Of a stretch of 64,000 nucleotides of DNA, positions 1 to 8,668 are shown piece by piece. The notes beneath the pieces are model-generated. The model had not been told where the DNA came from. It was given only the letters and a program-made list of their open reading frames with translations, and did no database searches. The stretch is from Rhizobium rhizogenes NBRC 13257 (GTDB lineage: Bacteria > Pseudomonadota > Alphaproteobacteria > Rhizobiales > Rhizobiaceae), in NCBI RefSeq assembly GCF_000696095.1, contig NZ_BAYX01000004.1:310001-374000 (forward strand), written 5' to 3'. Both the position numbers and the translations under genes were made by a program. How positions within the stretch are numbered: the first letter of the stretch is position 1; the number at the start of each line of letters is the position of its first letter.

Positions 1-1
1 G

Positions 2-226
2 GGTGGCGAAAACAACGGCCAGCAGATCGCCTATCTGCATGCGGTCTCGGACGTCGAGACCGTCGGCATGTGGGACGGCAAGCAAATGAGCGTGGTGCTG
101 CCCGCCAATGTCCTGGACAAGGACGGCCGGCGCGGCATGGCGGTTCTGCTGCAATCTTCCACGTCGTCCGGCGATCCGGCGGCGATCATCGGTGCGACCG
201 TGCTGACGATCGGCTCCGACGGCTGA
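2..226 (+). CDS. DUF1223 family secreted protein, C-terminal part
   Basis: An open frame enters from the left edge and stops with TGA at 224-226; 74 residues are visible. The tail contains GGENNGQ, then VETVGMWDGK and GMAVLLQ, which fit the C-terminal half of the DUF1223 family: periplasmic, thioredoxin-fold-related proteins of unknown function common in Rhizobiales. The N-terminus, with any signal peptide and the CxxC region of the family, lies outside the window, so localisation cannot be confirmed here. The family call rests on remembered pattern similarity. Confidence 0.7.
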   Translation, partial: GGENNGQQIAYLHAVSDVETVGMWDGKQMSVVLPANVLDKDGRRGMAVLLQSSTSSGDPAAIIGATVLTIGSDG

Positions 227-336
227 TCGTTTTTGGCCAGGGCCGAAGAAGTCTTAGTCCGATAGGTCGCAACAAGGTGAAGTGCCCGGCGAGGACGCAT
301 TCGGGGCTGGGGTTCGGTCGACGCGCCCCCGGCCGG

Positions 337-364
337 GCCGTTTGGCGCGGCGGCGCCAAACGGC
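337..364. repeat. Strong hairpin in the DUF1223-DUF2794 gap
   Basis: The arms GCCGTTTGGCGC (337-348) and GCGCCAAACGGC (353-364) are perfect 12-bp inverted repeats with a 4-nt loop. No T-run follows on either strand, so a classical intrinsic terminator is not obvious; it may end the DUF1223 transcript or be a mobile palindrome. The rest of the 300-bp gap at 227-526 shows no supportable gene. Confidence 0.6.
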
Positions 365-526
365 TACCAATAGTTCCGGAAAATGGGGCGTCGTTTTGAC
401 TGAAATGCGGCGGCGCGGAGATGCTTTCCTCCGGCGTAAAAATTTGTGAGAGGCCGCCGGTCTTGCAATTTGGTGCGGCTGAGGCAAACTGTCATCCTCT
501 TGTCATGACCAGCCCCTGGGGGATTG

Positions 527-928
527 ATGACTGATCAGCCGGATTTGCGACACGGCGAAAGCCGTTCCGTCGACACCAATTCTTCCGTCGTTGTTGATCT
601 CAGGGAATACAAGCAGAACAGGGATCCGCTGCCGGTAACCTTCCATCGCAGGGAGCTGGATGCGATCCTGTGGATCTACGGCCGCATGGTCGGCGAGGGC
701 GAGTGGCGGGACTATGCCATCGACCATCTCGGAGACAAGGCGGTCTTTTCCGTCTTCAAGCGCTCCGGTGAACTGCCGCTCTTCCGCATCGAGAAAAACC
801 CGAAGCTCGCCGCTAAGCAGGGCGCCTTCAGCGTGGTCAACACCAACGGCATGATCCTGAAGCGGGGCCACGAGCTGAGCCACGTGCTGAAGGTTTTCGA
901 CAAGCAGCTGAAGCTGGTGGAGAAGTGA
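527..928 (+). CDS. DUF2794 family protein
   Basis: A 133-residue cytoplasmic protein without signal peptide or membrane segment. The block PVTFHRRELDAIL, then GEWRDYAIDH and AVFSVFKRSGE, is characteristic of DUF2794, a small family of unknown function found in Alphaproteobacteria. I start at ATG 527; a TTG directly before it (524) would add one residue. It is a single gene closed by a bidirectional hairpin terminator shared with the converging porin gene. No function can be assigned. Confidence 0.85.
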   Translation: MTDQPDLRHGESRSVDTNSSVVVDLREYKQNRDPLPVTFHRRELDAILWIYGRMVGEGEWRDYAIDHLGDKAVFSVFKRSGELPLFRIEKNPKLAAKQGAFSVVNTNGMILKRGHELSHVLKVFDKQLKLVEK

Positions 929-986
929 TCTCGATTATCTCGAGCAATCGGTCCTGCCTGTGATCAACGGCTGATGGACAAACGAA

Positions 987-1010
987 AAACCCCGCCGGTG
1001 GGCGGGGTTT
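987..1010. terminator. Bidirectional intrinsic terminator
   Basis: AAACCCCGCC (987-996) pairs perfectly with GGCGGGGTTT (1001-1010) around a 4-nt loop. The A-run before and T-run after let it act in both directions, between the converging DUF2794 gene and the porin gene. Confidence 0.85.
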
Positions 1011-1035
1011 CGTTTGGAGCCTGGTAGCGTCGAAA

Positions 1036-1659
1036 TTAGAACTTCAAGCCGACGCCGAGGTTTATCGACTGCTCGGTGAGGTCGCTCTTCACGCCCTGCA
1101 ATTCCTTGCTGCCGAAATCGCTGTAGCGGTATTCCGCGCGGGCGAAGATGTTGTTGGTGAAGGCATAGTCGACACCGGTGCCGGCCGTCCAGCCGCTGAA
1201 GACAACCTTGCCGTCGCCCGAACCGGAAACATCGGCGAAGCCGCGAGCAGCGGTCCATCCGGCCGCGCCGTAGATCAGCAGATTGTCGAAAGCATAGCCG
1301 ACCCGTCCGCGAACTGCGCCCGACCAATCGGTGCCGACGCTCGATGCGTTGGCGACGGCCTTGTTGTTCCAGTTGTAGTCGATATTGCCGTCAACGCCGA
1401 CGACGACCTTGTCGAACTGATAGTTGTATCCGAAGAAATTACCCAAAAAGCCGCCCTTGAAGTCTTCGGATTGGTCGCCACTGCCGAACTTGAAGTTGCC
1501 CTTGGTGATCGCGCCGCCGCCGTGGACACCGAGATAAGGGCCGGACCAGGTGAAGACTGAAGCCGGAGCTGCAGCCGCAACAGGCTCCTCGGTCAGATCA
1601 GCGGCAACCGCGGACGTGGAGGCCAGCGCGAGCAAGGCGGGAATGAGCAGATATTTCAT
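1036..1659 (-). CDS. ropB: Outer-membrane beta-barrel protein, RopB/Omp25 family
   Basis: A 207-residue protein with a clear signal peptide (about residues 1-20, ending SAVAA-D). A Gly/aromatic-rich small beta-barrel follows: the early FTWSGPYLGVHGGG strand, GRVGYAFDNLLIYGAAGWT in the middle, and a C-terminal strand ending in Phe (INLGVGLKF), the BAM recognition signature. This is the Omp25/Omp31 (Brucella) and RopB (Rhizobium) family, an abundant surface protein of about 22 kDa. RBS AAGGAA lies just before ATG 1659, and the AT-rich stretch at 1670-1683 could hold its -10. Rhizobia carry several paralogues, so the symbol is tentative. Confidence 0.82.
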   Translation of the reverse strand: MKYLLIPALLALASTSAVAADLTEEPVAAAAPASVFTWSGPYLGVHGGGAITKGNFKFGSGDQSEDFKGGFLGNFFGYNYQFDKVVVGVDGNIDYNWNNKAVANASSVGTDWSGAVRGRVGYAFDNLLIYGAAGWTAARGFADVSGSGDGKVVFSGWTAGTGVDYAFTNNIFARAEYRYSDFGSKELQGVKSDLTEQSINLGVGLKF

Positions 1660-1884
1660 ATATATTTCCTTCTATAAATCATATGTGCCAATGCGATGCC
1701 CACAGGTTGCGGCGTGCGATCCTGCCTCAACGCGAGGGAAAACGAATCTCTGAACAAATCGGGGAATCGGCGGTTGCGAAGCGTTATCGCCGTCAAAATA
1801 GCGAATCGAATGTTGCCGTGGCTGCTTTAATGTTGAGAAATGTTGCGGGATCGTATCCGGCTCTTCTCCGGACACTGGGATCGT

Positions 1885-1948
1885 CTGGAGCTTTTGCTCC
1901 AGCCCCATTGTTATCCGGCTGGCCTGGCGTCTTTTCTCCAGGGAAAAG
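1885..1948. repeat. Two short hairpins downstream of the acetyltransferase gene
   Basis: CTGGAGC (1885-1891) and GCTCCAG (1896-1902) enclose TTTT. Close by, CTTTTC (1931-1936) pairs with GAAAAG (1943-1948). They lie just past the stop of the minus-strand acetyltransferase (1960) and may terminate it. The rest of 1660-1959 holds the promoter side of the porin gene and no gene. Confidence 0.4.
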
Positions 1949-1959
1949 GAGAGACTGCC

Positions 1960-2517
1960 TTACTCGCTGAACAGGGTTCCCGGATAGGCCGAGGGATCGG
2001 GGTCCGTTTCCGCACCGTCGCCCAGCGCCTTCTGCATCAGCATCGTGTCCAGCCAGCGGCCGTGCTTGTAGCCCGTGCCTTTCAGCAGGCCCGTTTCCGC
2101 GAAGCCGGCGGCGCGGTGAAGGGCGATCGAGGCCGGGGCGGCACCGCCGATGACGGCGATCATCTGGCGGAAGCCGAGCGCTTCGCAGGTCTCCACCAGC
2201 TTTGCCAGCAGCAGCTTGCCGAGGCCGCGACCGCGTGCTTCAGGCGCAATGTAGATCGAATCCTCCACCATCCAGCGATAGGCCGGCCGTGTGCGGAAGG
2301 CGGACGCATAGGCGTAGCCTAGAATTTTTCCGCTGCCGTCCTCGGCGACGATATAGGGATAGCCCTTATCCAGGATCGCCTGAAAACGGTTTGCCATTTC
2401 CGCCTCGTCCGGTGGGATGAGCTCATAGCTTGCCGTGCCGTTGAGAACGGCGTCGCGATAGATGGCGGTAATCCGGGGGAGGTCGTTCGGGGCGGCCTGG
2501 CGAAGGCGGAAGGACAT
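1960..2517 (-). CDS. GNAT family N-acetyltransferase, phosphinothricin/methionine-sulfone acetyltransferase type
   Basis: 185 residues forming one GNAT fold. The start MSFRLRQAAPNDLPRITAIY and the acetyl-CoA loop IYIAPEARGRGLGKLLL (motif A, R/Q-x-x-G-x-G) are clear, followed by the GFAETGLLKGTGYKHGRW region typical of the Pat/Bar/MnaT subgroup, which acetylates small amines such as phosphinothricin or methionine sulfone. The real substrate is unknown. The gene lies 118 bp downstream of the Bax-inhibitor gene on the same strand, separated by a terminator, so it is probably transcribed alone. No strong Shine-Dalgarno is seen before ATG 2517. Confidence 0.85.
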   Translation of the reverse strand: MSFRLRQAAPNDLPRITAIYRDAVLNGTASYELIPPDEAEMANRFQAILDKGYPYIVAEDGSGKILGYAYASAFRTRPAYRWMVEDSIYIAPEARGRGLGKLLLAKLVETCEALGFRQMIAVIGGAAPASIALHRAAGFAETGLLKGTGYKHGRWLDTMLMQKALGDGAETDPDPSAYPGTLFSE

Positions 2518-2586
2518 CTGGGTTTATTGCCTGATCTGCGGTTTGGAGACCCGATATAAAATCGCGCGGGCAGGTTAGGCAAACAG

Positions 2587-2610
2587 AAAAGGCGGCCGAG
2601 GCCGCCTTTT
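2587..2610 (-). terminator. Intrinsic terminator of the Bax-inhibitor gene
   Basis: AAAAGGCGGC (2587-2596) pairs perfectly with GCCGCCTTTT (2601-2610) around CGAG. It lies 26 bp past the minus-strand stop at 2636, and the flanking A/T runs supply a U-tract in either direction. Confidence 0.85.
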
Positions 2611-2635
2611 CGAACTTTCATTCAGGTCGCTGCAA

Positions 2636-3379
2636 TTATTTGCGGTTGCCCATGAACTGCAGCAGGAACATGAACAGGTTGATGAAGTCGAGGTAGAGCG
2701 ACAGGGCGCCCATGATCGCCTTGCGGCCGGCCACGGCAACGTCGTCGGCCTGATAGTACATTTCCTTGATCCGCTGCGTGTCGTAGGCGGTGAGGCCTGC
2801 GAAGATCAGCACGCCGATCACCGAGATCGCGAACTGCATGGCGGACGAAGCCAGGAAGATGTTGACGAGCGACGCGATGATCAGGCCGAACAGGCCCATC
2901 ATCAGGAACGAACCCATCGCCGACAGATCACGCTTGGTCGTGTAGCCGTATAGCGACAGCGCGCCGAACGAGGCGGCGGTCACGAAGAAGGTCTGCACGA
3001 CGCTCTGGCCGGTGTAGATGATGAAGATCGACGACAGCGACAGGCCCACCAGCGCGGCGTAGACCCAGAAGGTCGTCGTAGCGGCGGCCACGCTCATGCT
3101 GTTGATCCTGAAGCTCAGGAAGAACACCATCGCCAACGGTGCGAAGATCACGACCCACTTCAGCGGGCTCTGGTAGATCGCCTGGCCGAAGGCAGTGATC
3201 TGGCCGTCGGAGAAGGAGAGCGAGAATGCGAAATAGGCGGCCAGACCTGTGATCGCCAGACCCAGCGCCATCAGGTTGTAGACCTTGAGCATGTAAGCTC
3301 GAAGGCCCTCATCTATCATCGCACCGGTCTGCGCGCCTGCTTGCGGCGTCCGGTTTTGGTAATTGCGAAAGTCAGCCAT
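2636..3379 (-). CDS. Bax inhibitor-1 / YccA family membrane protein
   Basis: 247 residues with seven predicted hydrophobic segments after a polar 30-residue N-terminus; examples are LMALGLAITGLAAYFAF, WVVIFAPLAMVFFLS and FGALSLYGYTT. The family signature LTAYDTQRIK sits near the C-terminus, and the protein ends FINLFMFLLQFMGNRK. This is the BI-1-like family (TMBIM, UPF0005), thought to form pH-sensitive calcium-leak channels; the role in rhizobia is not established. RBS GAGGAAAA precedes ATG 3379. It is monocistronic, closed by the hairpin at 2587-2610. Confidence 0.92.
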   Translation of the reverse strand: MADFRNYQNRTPQAGAQTGAMIDEGLRAYMLKVYNLMALGLAITGLAAYFAFSLSFSDGQITAFGQAIYQSPLKWVVIFAPLAMVFFLSFRINSMSVAAATTTFWVYAALVGLSLSSIFIIYTGQSVVQTFFVTAASFGALSLYGYTTKRDLSAMGSFLMMGLFGLIIASLVNIFLASSAMQFAISVIGVLIFAGLTAYDTQRIKEMYYQADDVAVAGRKAIMGALSLYLDFINLFMFLLQFMGNRK

Positions 3380-3574
3380 GTTTTCCTCTTTTAAGCTCCG
3401 ATATGATTACGGTGTCGGGCGATTTCGTCCCAGGCGCCGCTGCGGAGCTCCAGCATGCCTGCGTAGAATATGAGGCTTTCAAGGCTTTTGCACAAGGCCC
3501 AAGCGGTTGGGGCGGGGTTAAATCGATGTAATATCGGGCCGTTTCGCGGTGAAGAGGCGCGGCCCGATCGTGGT

Positions 3575-6121
3575 TCATAACTCGCGCAGAACGGGCGCCG
3601 CTTTCTGGCCGAGCACGCGCCAGGTGCCGATAAGGCCGATGCCGACCGTCAGCAGCAGCGCGATGACAAGCGTCGAAAAGGCGACGTCGGGCAGGAAGGT
3701 CGACGGCAGTTTCATGATACGGCTGACGACATACCAGGCGGCCGTCGAGCCGGCGAGGAGCGCGAAGACGGCGGTGGCAGCCCCTAGGATCAGATATTCG
3801 TAGCTGAAGGCGCGGATCAGCATCGCCCGCGTCGCGCCGAGCGTCTTCAGCACCACCGCATCATGTGTGCGGGCGCGGTTGCCCGCCGCCAGCGCGCCGG
3901 CAAGCACCAGCACCGAGGCGATGAGTGCGACGGAAGCCGCGGCGCGGATGGCGGTGGCAAGCTGCCCGACCAGCGTATTGACGATGTCGATCGCGTCCTT
4001 GACCCGGATGCTGGTGATCGTCGGATAGGTGTTGGTGACGTTCTTCAGGATCGCGGCTTCCTGCACCGAGGTGGCGGAAGGATCGGTCAGGGTCGCAAGC
4101 CATGCATGCGGTGCGCCCTTGAAGGTGTTGGGGGAGAAGATCATGACGAAGTTGATCGACAGCGACTGCCACTGGACCTTGCGGAAGCTGGCGACCTTGG
4201 CCGTCACATTGCGGCCGAGCACGTTGACGGTCAGCTTGTCGCCGAGCTTCAGGCCGAGCGCCTTGCCTTCTTCATCGGAGAAGGAAACCAGCGGTTCGCC
4301 GCTATAGTCCTTGCCCCACCATTCGCCTTCCGTGAGGGCGGCGTTTTCGGGCATGGTATCGGCATAGGTGATGCCGCGATCGCCGCGCAGCACCCATTGG
4401 CCGGCCGGCGGCACCTTTATCTTGCTGACGTCTTCGCCGTTGAAGGCAACGATGCGGCCGCGCAGCATCGGTGCCTCGACGAGCTTGCCCTCGGGTGCCT
4501 GGGCCTGCACGACCTTGCGGAAGCCGTCGAGCTCCGAGCTTTGAATATCGACGAAGAAGAAATTCGGCGCCTGTTCGCTCATGCGCCCGGTCAGCTGCTG
4601 GCGCATGTTGCCGTCGATCAGCGTCAGCGTCACCAGAAGCGCCAGGCCGAGGCCGAGCGACAGGACGACGGAGGAGGTCAACGCGCCGGGCCGATGGATG
4701 TTGCCGATCGCCAGTCGCAGGGCCGGCGAGTGCACGCGCGGGCTGCGGCGGGCAAGCCATGACAACAGCGCGGCCACCGCGCGAAGCACGACGAAGGCAC
4801 CCGCGATCGAGACAATGAAGACGACAGCGATGCGGCGGTCATAGGCGGTATAGATCGCAAGGGCTGCCAGTGCCGCCATCAGCAGGCCGGCGGTCAGCAG
4901 ATAGGGCCAGCCCGGCAGGCGGCGTGCTTCGAAGCCCTGTTCCCGGAAGAGCGCGGTTGCCGGCACTTCGCGGGCATGGCCGAGCGGCGGAATGGCGAAG
5001 GCGAGCGTCGTCAGCAGACCGAAAAGGGCAGCCAGCGCCAGCGGGCCGGGATAGAGCTGCGGCGCGGTGGAGATCGGCAGGAATTCGGCCATGAATTGCG
5101 AGGCCAGCATCGGTGCGATGGCGCCGAACACGAGGCCGATGGCAACGCCGGCAAGCGCGATCAGGACGATCTGGATCAGGTAGATCATCACCACGACGAA
5201 GGCTGGCGCGCCGAGACATTTGAAGGTGGCGATGGTGGTACGCTTGGCGTCGAGGAAGGCGCGCACGGCATTGGCGACGCCGACACCGCCGACGATCAGG
5301 GCGGTGAGGCCAACCAGGGTCAGGAATTGCGAGAAACGGGTGATGTTGTCGGCAAGCGCCGGGGCGGCCCGGTTGCTGGTCTGGACCGACCAGCCGGCCT
5401 GCGGGAAAGCCGCATTGGCGCGGGTGGTGATATCGCGCAGACCGCTGGCGGGATCGTCCATGCGGATCTTGTAGACCTGTTCGACCAGGCTGCCGGTGGT
5501 GATCAGCCCGGAAGCTTGCAAGGCCTCGCGGCTGGTGAGCAGTCGCGGGGCGAAGCCGAAACCTTCGGAGACCGCGTCCGGCTCGGTCTTCACCGTGCCG
5601 GTGACCCGAAGCTTTGTATTGCCGAGCAGCAGTTCGCTGCCGATTTTGAGGTTCAGCCGTTCGAGAAGCAGGGGGGCGAGGACGGCGCCATAGGTCCCGT
5701 CCCTGGCGGCGAGCAGCGTCGACAGCGGCTGGTTCGGATCGGCCTCGAAGGTGCCATAGAGCGGATAGGCGCCATCGACCGCCTTGACCTGGACCAGCGC
5801 CTGGTCGGAGCCATCGGGCAGCCGGGCCATGGAGCGCAGGCCGGTGGATCGGGAGATCCGGCCGAGGCTTTCGAGATAGGCCAGTTCGTCCGGCCTTGCC
5901 TCGCGATTGTTAAGCTCGAAGCGGACGTCAGCGGCAAGGAGCGACTGGCCCTGGGTCGAAATCGCGTCGGTAATCGACTGCGAGACCGAGTTGACGGCGG
6001 CAATCGCGCCGGTGCCGAGCGCGATGCAGGCGAGAAAGATGTAGAAGCCGCCGAGACCGCCGCGCAATTCGCGCAGCGCCAGGCGGAAGGCAAGCGTGAA
6101 GCGTGCGCCTGCCGCCGTCAT
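3575..6121 (-). CDS. ABC transporter permease, YbbP/FtsX-type
   Basis: 848 residues. An N-terminal membrane segment (about 23-45) is followed by a large periplasmic region, then three membrane helices (about 260-380), a central pair (about 405-450), a second periplasmic region, and C-terminal helices ending near 845. This duplicated FtsX/MacB_PCD arrangement matches E. coli YbbP, the permease of a type VII mechanotransmission exporter linked to lipid or lipoprotein handling. Its start codon overlaps the stop of the ATPase gene by 4 bp (ATGA), so the two are translationally coupled. It lies beside an esterase gene, as ybbA/ybbP lie beside tesA in E. coli. The substrate is unknown. Confidence 0.9.
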   Translation of the reverse strand: MTAAGARFTLAFRLALRELRGGLGGFYIFLACIALGTGAIAAVNSVSQSITDAISTQGQSLLAADVRFELNNREARPDELAYLESLGRISRSTGLRSMARLPDGSDQALVQVKAVDGAYPLYGTFEADPNQPLSTLLAARDGTYGAVLAPLLLERLNLKIGSELLLGNTKLRVTGTVKTEPDAVSEGFGFAPRLLTSREALQASGLITTGSLVEQVYKIRMDDPASGLRDITTRANAAFPQAGWSVQTSNRAAPALADNITRFSQFLTLVGLTALIVGGVGVANAVRAFLDAKRTTIATFKCLGAPAFVVVMIYLIQIVLIALAGVAIGLVFGAIAPMLASQFMAEFLPISTAPQLYPGPLALAALFGLLTTLAFAIPPLGHAREVPATALFREQGFEARRLPGWPYLLTAGLLMAALAALAIYTAYDRRIAVVFIVSIAGAFVVLRAVAALLSWLARRSPRVHSPALRLAIGNIHRPGALTSSVVLSLGLGLALLVTLTLIDGNMRQQLTGRMSEQAPNFFFVDIQSSELDGFRKVVQAQAPEGKLVEAPMLRGRIVAFNGEDVSKIKVPPAGQWVLRGDRGITYADTMPENAALTEGEWWGKDYSGEPLVSFSDEEGKALGLKLGDKLTVNVLGRNVTAKVASFRKVQWQSLSINFVMIFSPNTFKGAPHAWLATLTDPSATSVQEAAILKNVTNTYPTITSIRVKDAIDIVNTLVGQLATAIRAAASVALIASVLVLAGALAAGNRARTHDAVVLKTLGATRAMLIRAFSYEYLILGAATAVFALLAGSTAAWYVVSRIMKLPSTFLPDVAFSTLVIALLLTVGIGLIGTWRVLGQKAAPVLREL

Positions 6122-6849
6122 GCTATCGCCGCCTGGCTGGTCCGCGCGTGGGCGCTGTCGCCCTCGATCTCGCCGGAGCGGACGCGGATCTGGCGGGAGC
6201 AGCGGGCGGCGAGGGAGGGATCGTGGGTGACGAGCAGCATCGTCGTGCCGCGCTCGGCCTGCTGGGCAAACAAAAGGTCGGCGATCTGCCGTCCGGTATC
6301 GGTGTCGAGGTTGCCGGTCGGCTCGTCGGCGATCAGAAGGGCCGGCGAGGGGGCGAGCGCGCGGGCGATCGCCACGCGCTGCTGTTCGCCGCCTGAAAGC
6401 TGGCCGGGATAATGGCTCAGCCGCTCGCCGAGGCCGACGGCCTCCAGCTCTTTCCGGGCGATGTCGAAGGCGTCGCGGACATTGGCGAGTTCCAGCGGCA
6501 CGGCGACATTTTCCAGCGCCGTCATGTTAGCGATGAGATGGAAGGACTGGAAGACGATGCCGATATTGCGGCCGCGGAAATCAGCGACGCGATCCTCGCT
6601 CAAGGCATGCAGGGGCGTGTCGCGGATCAGAAGTTCGCCGCTATCCAGCTTTTCCAGGCCGGCCAGCACCATCAGCAGCGTCGACTTGCCGGAGCCGGAG
6701 GGGCCGACGATGCCGACGGCCTCGCCCTCCATGATCGTGAGGTCGATGCCCTTCAGCACATGGACGGAGGCGGCGGCATTGCCGAGCGTCAAATCCGCCT
6801 TCTTCAGCTCGATGATGGTTTTTGCCAATGCGGGACGCCCTATATACAT
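6118..6849 (-). CDS. ABC transporter ATP-binding protein, YbbA/LolD-type
   Basis: 243 residues containing a complete ABC ATPase: Walker A GPSGSGKST (49-57), Q-loop IVFQSF, signature LSGGEQQ (151-157), Walker B LLIADEP (171-177) and the switch His in LLVTHD. It belongs to the MacB/LolD/YbbA group that energises FtsX-like permeases. It forms an operon with the permease gene downstream (4-bp overlap). The ATG at 6849 gives MYIGRPALAKTII; a TTG seven codons in would give a start closer to family length, so the exact start is uncertain. It is divergent from the esterase gene with only 54 bp between them. Confidence 0.93.
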   Translation of the reverse strand: MYIGRPALAKTIIELKKADLTLGNAAASVHVLKGIDLTIMEGEAVGIVGPSGSGKSTLLMVLAGLEKLDSGELLIRDTPLHALSEDRVADFRGRNIGIVFQSFHLIANMTALENVAVPLELANVRDAFDIARKELEAVGLGERLSHYPGQLSGGEQQRVAIARALAPSPALLIADEPTGNLDTDTGRQIADLLFAQQAERGTTMLLVTHDPSLAARCSRQIRVRSGEIEGDSAHARTSQAAIA

Positions 6850-6903
6850 CTGAGATCATGGCGGGCGCGATTTGGCCCGCGCAGCGAATTTAGGGAATGG
6901 ATC

Positions 6904-7554
6904 ATGAGTTTTAAAGCTGCTGCGTTTCACTTCGCTGTCATTGCTTTCGGCCTTTTGTTTGGCACGGCGAGCGCAGCCGAAGCGCGGACCATCCAATTGG
7001 TCGGTTTCGGCGACAGCCTGATGGCCGGCTACCAGCTGCCGCCGGGCGACGGATTTCCGGCCAAGCTGGAGGCGGCGCTGAAGGCGAAGGGGCTGGACGT
7101 GGCGATTGCCGATGCCGGCGTATCTGGCGACACGACGTCGGGCGGGTTGTCGCGCATCGACTGGTCGGTGCCGGACGGGACTGACGGGGTGATCCTCGAG
7201 CTCGGTGCCAACGACGCCTTGCGCGGCATTCCGCCGGAAGACACCGAAAAGAACCTGGATACGATCATCGCCAGGCTGAAGGCGCGCAACATTCCCGTGC
7301 TACTTGCCGGCATGCTGGCGCCGCCGAACATGGGGTCGGACTATGCGGCGAAATTCAATCCGATCTACCAGCGGCTTGCCGATAAATATCAGCTGACGCT
7401 CTATCCGTTCTTTCTCGATGGGGTTGCGACACATGCGGATCTGCAACTGAATGACGGCATGCATCCGAACCCGCAGGGGGTCGATGTGATGGTGCAACGC
7501 TTCGAGCCCGTCGCTGCCAGTTTCATAGGGACGATTGCCGCAGCTGCGAAATAG
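6904..7554 (+). CDS. tesA: SGNH-hydrolase arylesterase / TesA-like lysophospholipase
   Basis: 216 residues: a signal peptide (about 1-25, cut after TASAAEA) followed by a GDSL/SGNH esterase. Block I is GFGDSLMAGY with the nucleophile Ser, block III is GAND with the oxyanion Asn, and block V is DGMHPN with the catalytic Asp and His. The same architecture as E. coli TesA (multifunctional acyl-CoA thioesterase I / protease I / lysophospholipase L1) predicts a periplasmic esterase. The ATG at 6904 is chosen because it follows AGGGAA and begins the signal peptide. The divergent neighbours are the YbbA/YbbP pair, the same neighbourhood as in E. coli. Confidence 0.9.
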   Translation: MSFKAAAFHFAVIAFGLLFGTASAAEARTIQLVGFGDSLMAGYQLPPGDGFPAKLEAALKAKGLDVAIADAGVSGDTTSGGLSRIDWSVPDGTDGVILELGANDALRGIPPEDTEKNLDTIIARLKARNIPVLLAGMLAPPNMGSDYAAKFNPIYQRLADKYQLTLYPFFLDGVATHADLQLNDGMHPNPQGVDVMVQRFEPVAASFIGTIAAAAK

Positions 7555-7622
7555 ATGCTTGCACCGGCTGCAATTGCGTGATTCCCTGCTTATACCTGCA
7601 AGAGATTCGGGGAGTGCTCGTA

Positions 7623-8219
7623 ATGCCGAGACTTTTTACCGCCCTCGAAATTCCGCGCAACGCGGCCATGAGCCTTTCGTTGTTGCGCGGCGGTCTTCCC
7701 GGTGCCAGATGGATCGACGTTGAAAATTATCACATCACCCTTCGTTTCATCGGCGATGTCGATGGGCGCACGGCGGATGAGATCGTCGACCGTCTGGATC
7801 GGATCGACCGGCCGGAATTCCAGCTTCGGCTGGAAGGTATCGGCTCCTTCGGTTCCAAGAAACCACATTCGGTCTGGGCTGGCGTCACGCAGACGCCCGA
7901 CATGTACGCCCTGCAAGGCGAGATCGAGCGCATCTGCCAGCGCATCGGCTTGCCGCCGGATCCTCGCAAATTCACGCCGCATGTGACGCTCGCCCGTCTA
8001 AAATCCTCGCGCGTCGACGATGTGGTGCACTATCTCTCCGGACGCGGCGACTTTCATACCTCGCCGTTCACGGTGGGCCGCTTCGTGCTGTTGTCATCAC
8101 GCGAATCGGTCGGCGGCGGTCCTTACCTCACCGAAGAGGTCTTCCCGCTTCATGAGGCCCGCAGTGCCTTCCCCAGTGTGGGAAGCAGCGCGTTGCAGCC
8201 CGCCAAGAGCATGGTGTAG
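7623..8219 (+). CDS. thpR: RNA 2',3'-cyclic phosphodiesterase
   Basis: 198 residues of the 2H phosphoesterase family. The two catalytic tetrapeptides are HITL (37-40) and HVTL (120-123), spaced as in LigT/ThpR enzymes, which open 2',3'-cyclic phosphates to 2'-phosphates. The start MPRLFTALEIP is typical. ATG 7623 is chosen over an in-frame start 45 bp upstream, which adds non-conserved residues. The 3' end overlaps the converging phosphatase gene by 70 bp. Confidence 0.9.
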   Translation: MPRLFTALEIPRNAAMSLSLLRGGLPGARWIDVENYHITLRFIGDVDGRTADEIVDRLDRIDRPEFQLRLEGIGSFGSKKPHSVWAGVTQTPDMYALQGEIERICQRIGLPPDPRKFTPHVTLARLKSSRVDDVVHYLSGRGDFHTSPFTVGRFVLLSSRESVGGGPYLTEEVFPLHEARSAFPSVGSSALQPAKSMV

Positions 8220-8632
8220 ACCGCCTCGAAACCCTCGTGGCCGCCATAGTAAGGGTCGGGAATGTCCTTATTGCTGCCCAGCGCGAGGGCGTTGAAGAGA
8301 TGTAGCCTGCCGAGCGCATCGGCAGGCGCGATTTTCCGTAAATTCTTCAAATTGTCTTGATCCATTGCCAGGATCAGGTCGAACCGGTCGAAGTCCAAGG
8401 CTTCGATGCGGCGTGCGCGTTGGCCGGAAATGTCGACGCCGTGACCGGCGGCGGCAGCCACCGAGCGGCGGTCCGGTCTTTCACCCTGATGCCAGCCGCC
8501 GGTGCCGGCCGAATCGACCTCGAACGCGGAGCCGCGACCGGCCTCAGTCGCAAGATGCCGAAAAATACCTTCGGCGAGCGGTGAGCGGCAGATGTTGCCG
8601 GCGCAAACAAACAGAATCCTGAAGCGGTCCAT
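8150..8632 (-). CDS. Low-molecular-weight protein tyrosine phosphatase
   Basis: 160 residues. The N-terminus [18 protein letters not shown] holds the CX5R active-site loop (Cys10, Arg16), and IPDPYYGG near the C-terminus supplies the general-acid Asp. Family length is typical. The frame stays open upstream to 8995, but that part is antisense to the dehydratase gene; ATG 8632 is where conservation begins. It is divergent from the dehydratase gene (36 bp) and convergent with thpR, overlapping it by 70 bp. Substrate unknown; rhizobial homologues may act on arsenate or phosphotyrosine. Confidence 0.92.
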   Translation of the reverse strand: MDRFRILFVCAGNICRSPLAEGIFRHLATEAGRGSAFEVDSAGTGGWHQGERPDRRSVAAAAGHGVDISGQRARRIEALDFDRFDLILAMDQDNLKNLRKIAPADALGRLHLFNALALGSNKDIPDPYYGGHEGFEAVYTMLLAGCNALLPTLGKALRAS

Positions 8633-8668
8633 GATATCCTTCAACCGATCGAGAGGAGTGACCTTGCC

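Noticed and set aside
3372..3578. Small minus-strand frame between the Bax-inhibitor and permease genes
   Set aside because: 68 codons, no SD, no domain, and overlaps neighbouring gene ends; the region is more likely promoter and leader of the Bax-inhibitor gene.
4976..6412. 478-codon plus-strand open frame
   Set aside because: It is antisense to the YbbP-type permease, is rich in Gly/Arg/Asp with no domain, and arises from high GC at third positions.
6412..6903. N-terminal extension of the esterase
   Set aside because: This part is antisense to the ATP-binding protein gene; the signal peptide starts at 6904.
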